Below are positions 5,776-6,586 of a DNA stretch of 6,586 bases, in pieces; the stretch's first letter is position 1, and each line of letters begins with the position of its first letter. This DNA comes from Chloroflexota bacterium (lineage in GTDB: Bacteria > Chloroflexota > Anaerolineae > Anaerolineales > UBA11858), in the NCBI GenBank assembly GCA_030666985.1, contig DAOUWT010000149.1, positions 1 through 6,586 of the forward strand. Reading direction: 5' to 3'. Both the position numbers and the translations under genes were made by a program. The notes under the pieces are model-generated. The model worked only from the letters and a program-made list of their open reading frames with translations. It did not search any database and had not been told where the DNA came from.

Positions 5776-5794
5776 TAGTTTGACATGGCCAGAT

Positions 5795-5800
5795 AGGAAG
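5795..5800 (+). promoter_or_regulatory. Ribosome binding site AGGAAG for hicB-like gene
   Basis: AGGAAG is six bases before ATG 5807 and supports that start. Confidence 0.6.
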
Positions 5801-5806
5801 TGAAAA

Positions 5807-6217
5807 ATGCAATACTCAGTAGTAATTCATAAAGACCCTAAAAGTGATTATGGCGTTACCGTACCAGATTTGCCGGGATGCTTTAGCGCGGGGGATACAC
5901 TGGATGATGTTTTACATGAAGTGACAGAAGCTATCGAATGTCATATTGAGGGGATGTTGATGGATGGTGAGTCAATTCCTACTCCTAAAGCAATTGAATA
6001 CCATCAAAGCAATCCAGATTATAACGATGGTGTCTGGGCAATCGTATCAGTAGATATCGCGAAACTGTCAGGTAAAACGAGACGAGTAAATATCACCTTA
6101 CCAGAACGAATTTTGAACCTGATGGATAAATATGCTACCGAGCATGGCGAGACGCGATCGGGTTTTATCACACAAGCAGCTATTGAGTATATCTCATCGC
6201 AGCAAAGCGTTGGTTAG
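5807..6217 (+). CDS. hicB: HicB-family antitoxin, apparently without HicA
   Basis: This 136-residue protein has the HicB pattern in order. Residues 1-65 form the partially degraded RNase H-like domain (YSVVIHKDPKSDYGVTVPDLPGCFSAG, then a helix DDVLHEVTEAIECHIEGML, then DGESIPTP). Residues 91-130 form a ribbon-helix-helix: strand RRVNITLP, helix ERILNLMDKYATEHG and helix TRSGFITQAAIEYIS. Such proteins normally neutralise the HicA mRNA interferase and repress their own promoter through the ribbon-helix-helix. No HicA-like gene (about 60-80 residues, dsRBD-like) is seen in the 146 bases before it or in the 369 bases after it. The gene may be an orphan or a stand-alone regulator. Low GC (38% at 5941-6000, 50% at 6121-6180) resembles the zinc-finger gene and suggests transfer. 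Start fixed by AGGAAG. Confidence 0.85.
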   Translation: MQYSVVIHKDPKSDYGVTVPDLPGCFSAGDTLDDVLHEVTEAIECHIEGMLMDGESIPTPKAIEYHQSNPDYNDGVWAIVSVDIAKLSGKTRRVNITLPERILNLMDKYATEHGETRSGFITQAAIEYISSQQSVG

Positions 6218-6254
6218 TTAGGTGTAGATTGCTTATTAGGAGAGGAAACCTAAC
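6217..6254 (+). terminator. Weak stem after hicB
   Basis: GTTAGGT at 6217-6223, beginning at the last base of the stop codon, can pair with ACCTAAC at 6248-6254 around a 24-base loop. There is no T-tract, so it is at best a weak or Rho-assisted terminator. Confidence 0.2.
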
Positions 6255-6586
6255 CCCAAATGAACCCAACTCGCCTTCGGCTCTGATAAACGGCGCGAAA
6301 AGTGGCAAATTGTGGTTACAATGAAATAGTGGAGTCTTGCCAGAGTCGGGTGGGAACGTAAACGGCTGGGGGGCGGATTGCAGATTGGGGGTGGAGGGTT
6401 GCGGCTGGGGGTGCGTAAAACCTCGCCCCGGCGTTATACCAGGCCCCATGGTTGTTCCCCGCTCATGCGTGGCGCTACGCTTAGGACTTGCTCTCACGCC
6501 CCCGCGTGGCACAATCCCCCAAAAAATCCCCCGGTTCTGAATAATTACAACGAATCCATTGGGGTACGGGGGAACTGGCGTTCCCC
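6218..6586. other. Non-coding 3' region with no supported gene
   Basis: No reading frame here looks like a protein: the available ones are rich in Gly, Pro and Arg or lack a family match, and none has a ribosome binding site. The region holds a G-rich tract (6368-6411) with four runs of three or more G, a pseudo-palindrome GCGTGGCGCTACGC at 6467-6480, a TACAAT box at 6317-6322 without a -35, and an inverted repeat at the edge. Confidence 0.6.
6569..6586. repeat. Inverted repeat GGGGAAC-TGGC-GTTCCCC cut by the window edge
   Basis: GGGGAAC at 6569-6575 pairs perfectly with GTTCCCC at 6580-6586 around a 4-base loop, and the stem may continue beyond the window. Its GGAAC...GTTCC core matches the core of the nested palindrome at 2066-2104, so both may belong to one dispersed family. 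Confidence 0.6.

Noticed and set aside
5780..5808. Perfect TTGACA -35 box upstream of hicB
   Set aside because: The -10 position at 17-base spacing is AAAAAT and overlaps the start codon, so the transcript would lack the AGGAAG ribosome binding site.
6180..6512. - strand reading frame of 110 residues near the end
   Set aside because: It overlaps the end of hicB, is Pro/Arg-rich and low in complexity, and is not HicA-like.
6337..6540. Small + strand reading frame of 67 residues
   Set aside because: It is Gly/Pro-rich, contains the G-rich tract, has no ribosome binding site and matches nothing I recognise.

Overview
The window looks like a chromosomal accessory stretch from a bacterium. My best guess is an uncultured Chloroflexi (Anaerolineae-like) genome. 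That rests only on the gene mix, the swings in GC content and the many short tandem and palindromic repeats between genes; there is no rRNA or other marker gene here. All six well-supported genes lie on the + strand. A possible seventh gene starts on the - strand at the left edge and runs out of the window.

Layout. 1-61 is the possible start of a divergent gene, too short to identify firmly. 62-195 is an AT-rich intergenic region with a -10-like box. 196-927 encodes a pRiA4b ORF-3-like protein with a zinc finger at its N-terminus and a cysteine/histidine zinc site near its C-terminus. 935-2125 encodes an M24 (Xaa-Pro) metallopeptidase. Its last codons are written by an 18-bp perfect inverted repeat, and its stop overlaps the start (ATGA) of an Est30-like alpha/beta hydrolase at 2122-2877. 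A 77-bp gap made almost wholly of tandem repeats follows. 2955-4463 encodes a membrane protein with CreD-like topology and a cytoplasmic double zinc ribbon. A 219-bp gap holds a heptamer repeat and a large inverted repeat ending in a T-tract. 4683-5660 encodes a PAP2-family membrane phosphatase. Another palindromic element (5700-5775) comes next, then an apparently unpartnered HicB-type antitoxin at 5807-6217. From 6218 to the end no gene is visible; the region is G-rich, with a palindrome cut by the window edge.

How the parts work together. The peptidase and hydrolase are translationally coupled and probably form one transcription unit, which may begin at the zinc-finger gene because only 7 bases separate the first two genes. 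The membrane genes appear to be separate units: the element before the PAP2 gene looks like a terminator, and the PAP2 and hicB genes are separated by a structured element. No shared pathway is evident. The gene set resembles a row of independent genes divided by dispersed repeats. Base composition is uneven: the first gene and hicB are about 40-47% GC in the lines I counted, while parts of the peptidase and the 5' half of the hydrolase exceed 70%. This fits a mosaic with acquired genes.

I did not find a clear new defence or mobile system. The most unusual items are the CreD-like/zinc-ribbon fusion, the nested palindrome inside the peptidase reading frame, the heptamer repeats right after two stop codons, and the HicB without a HicA.
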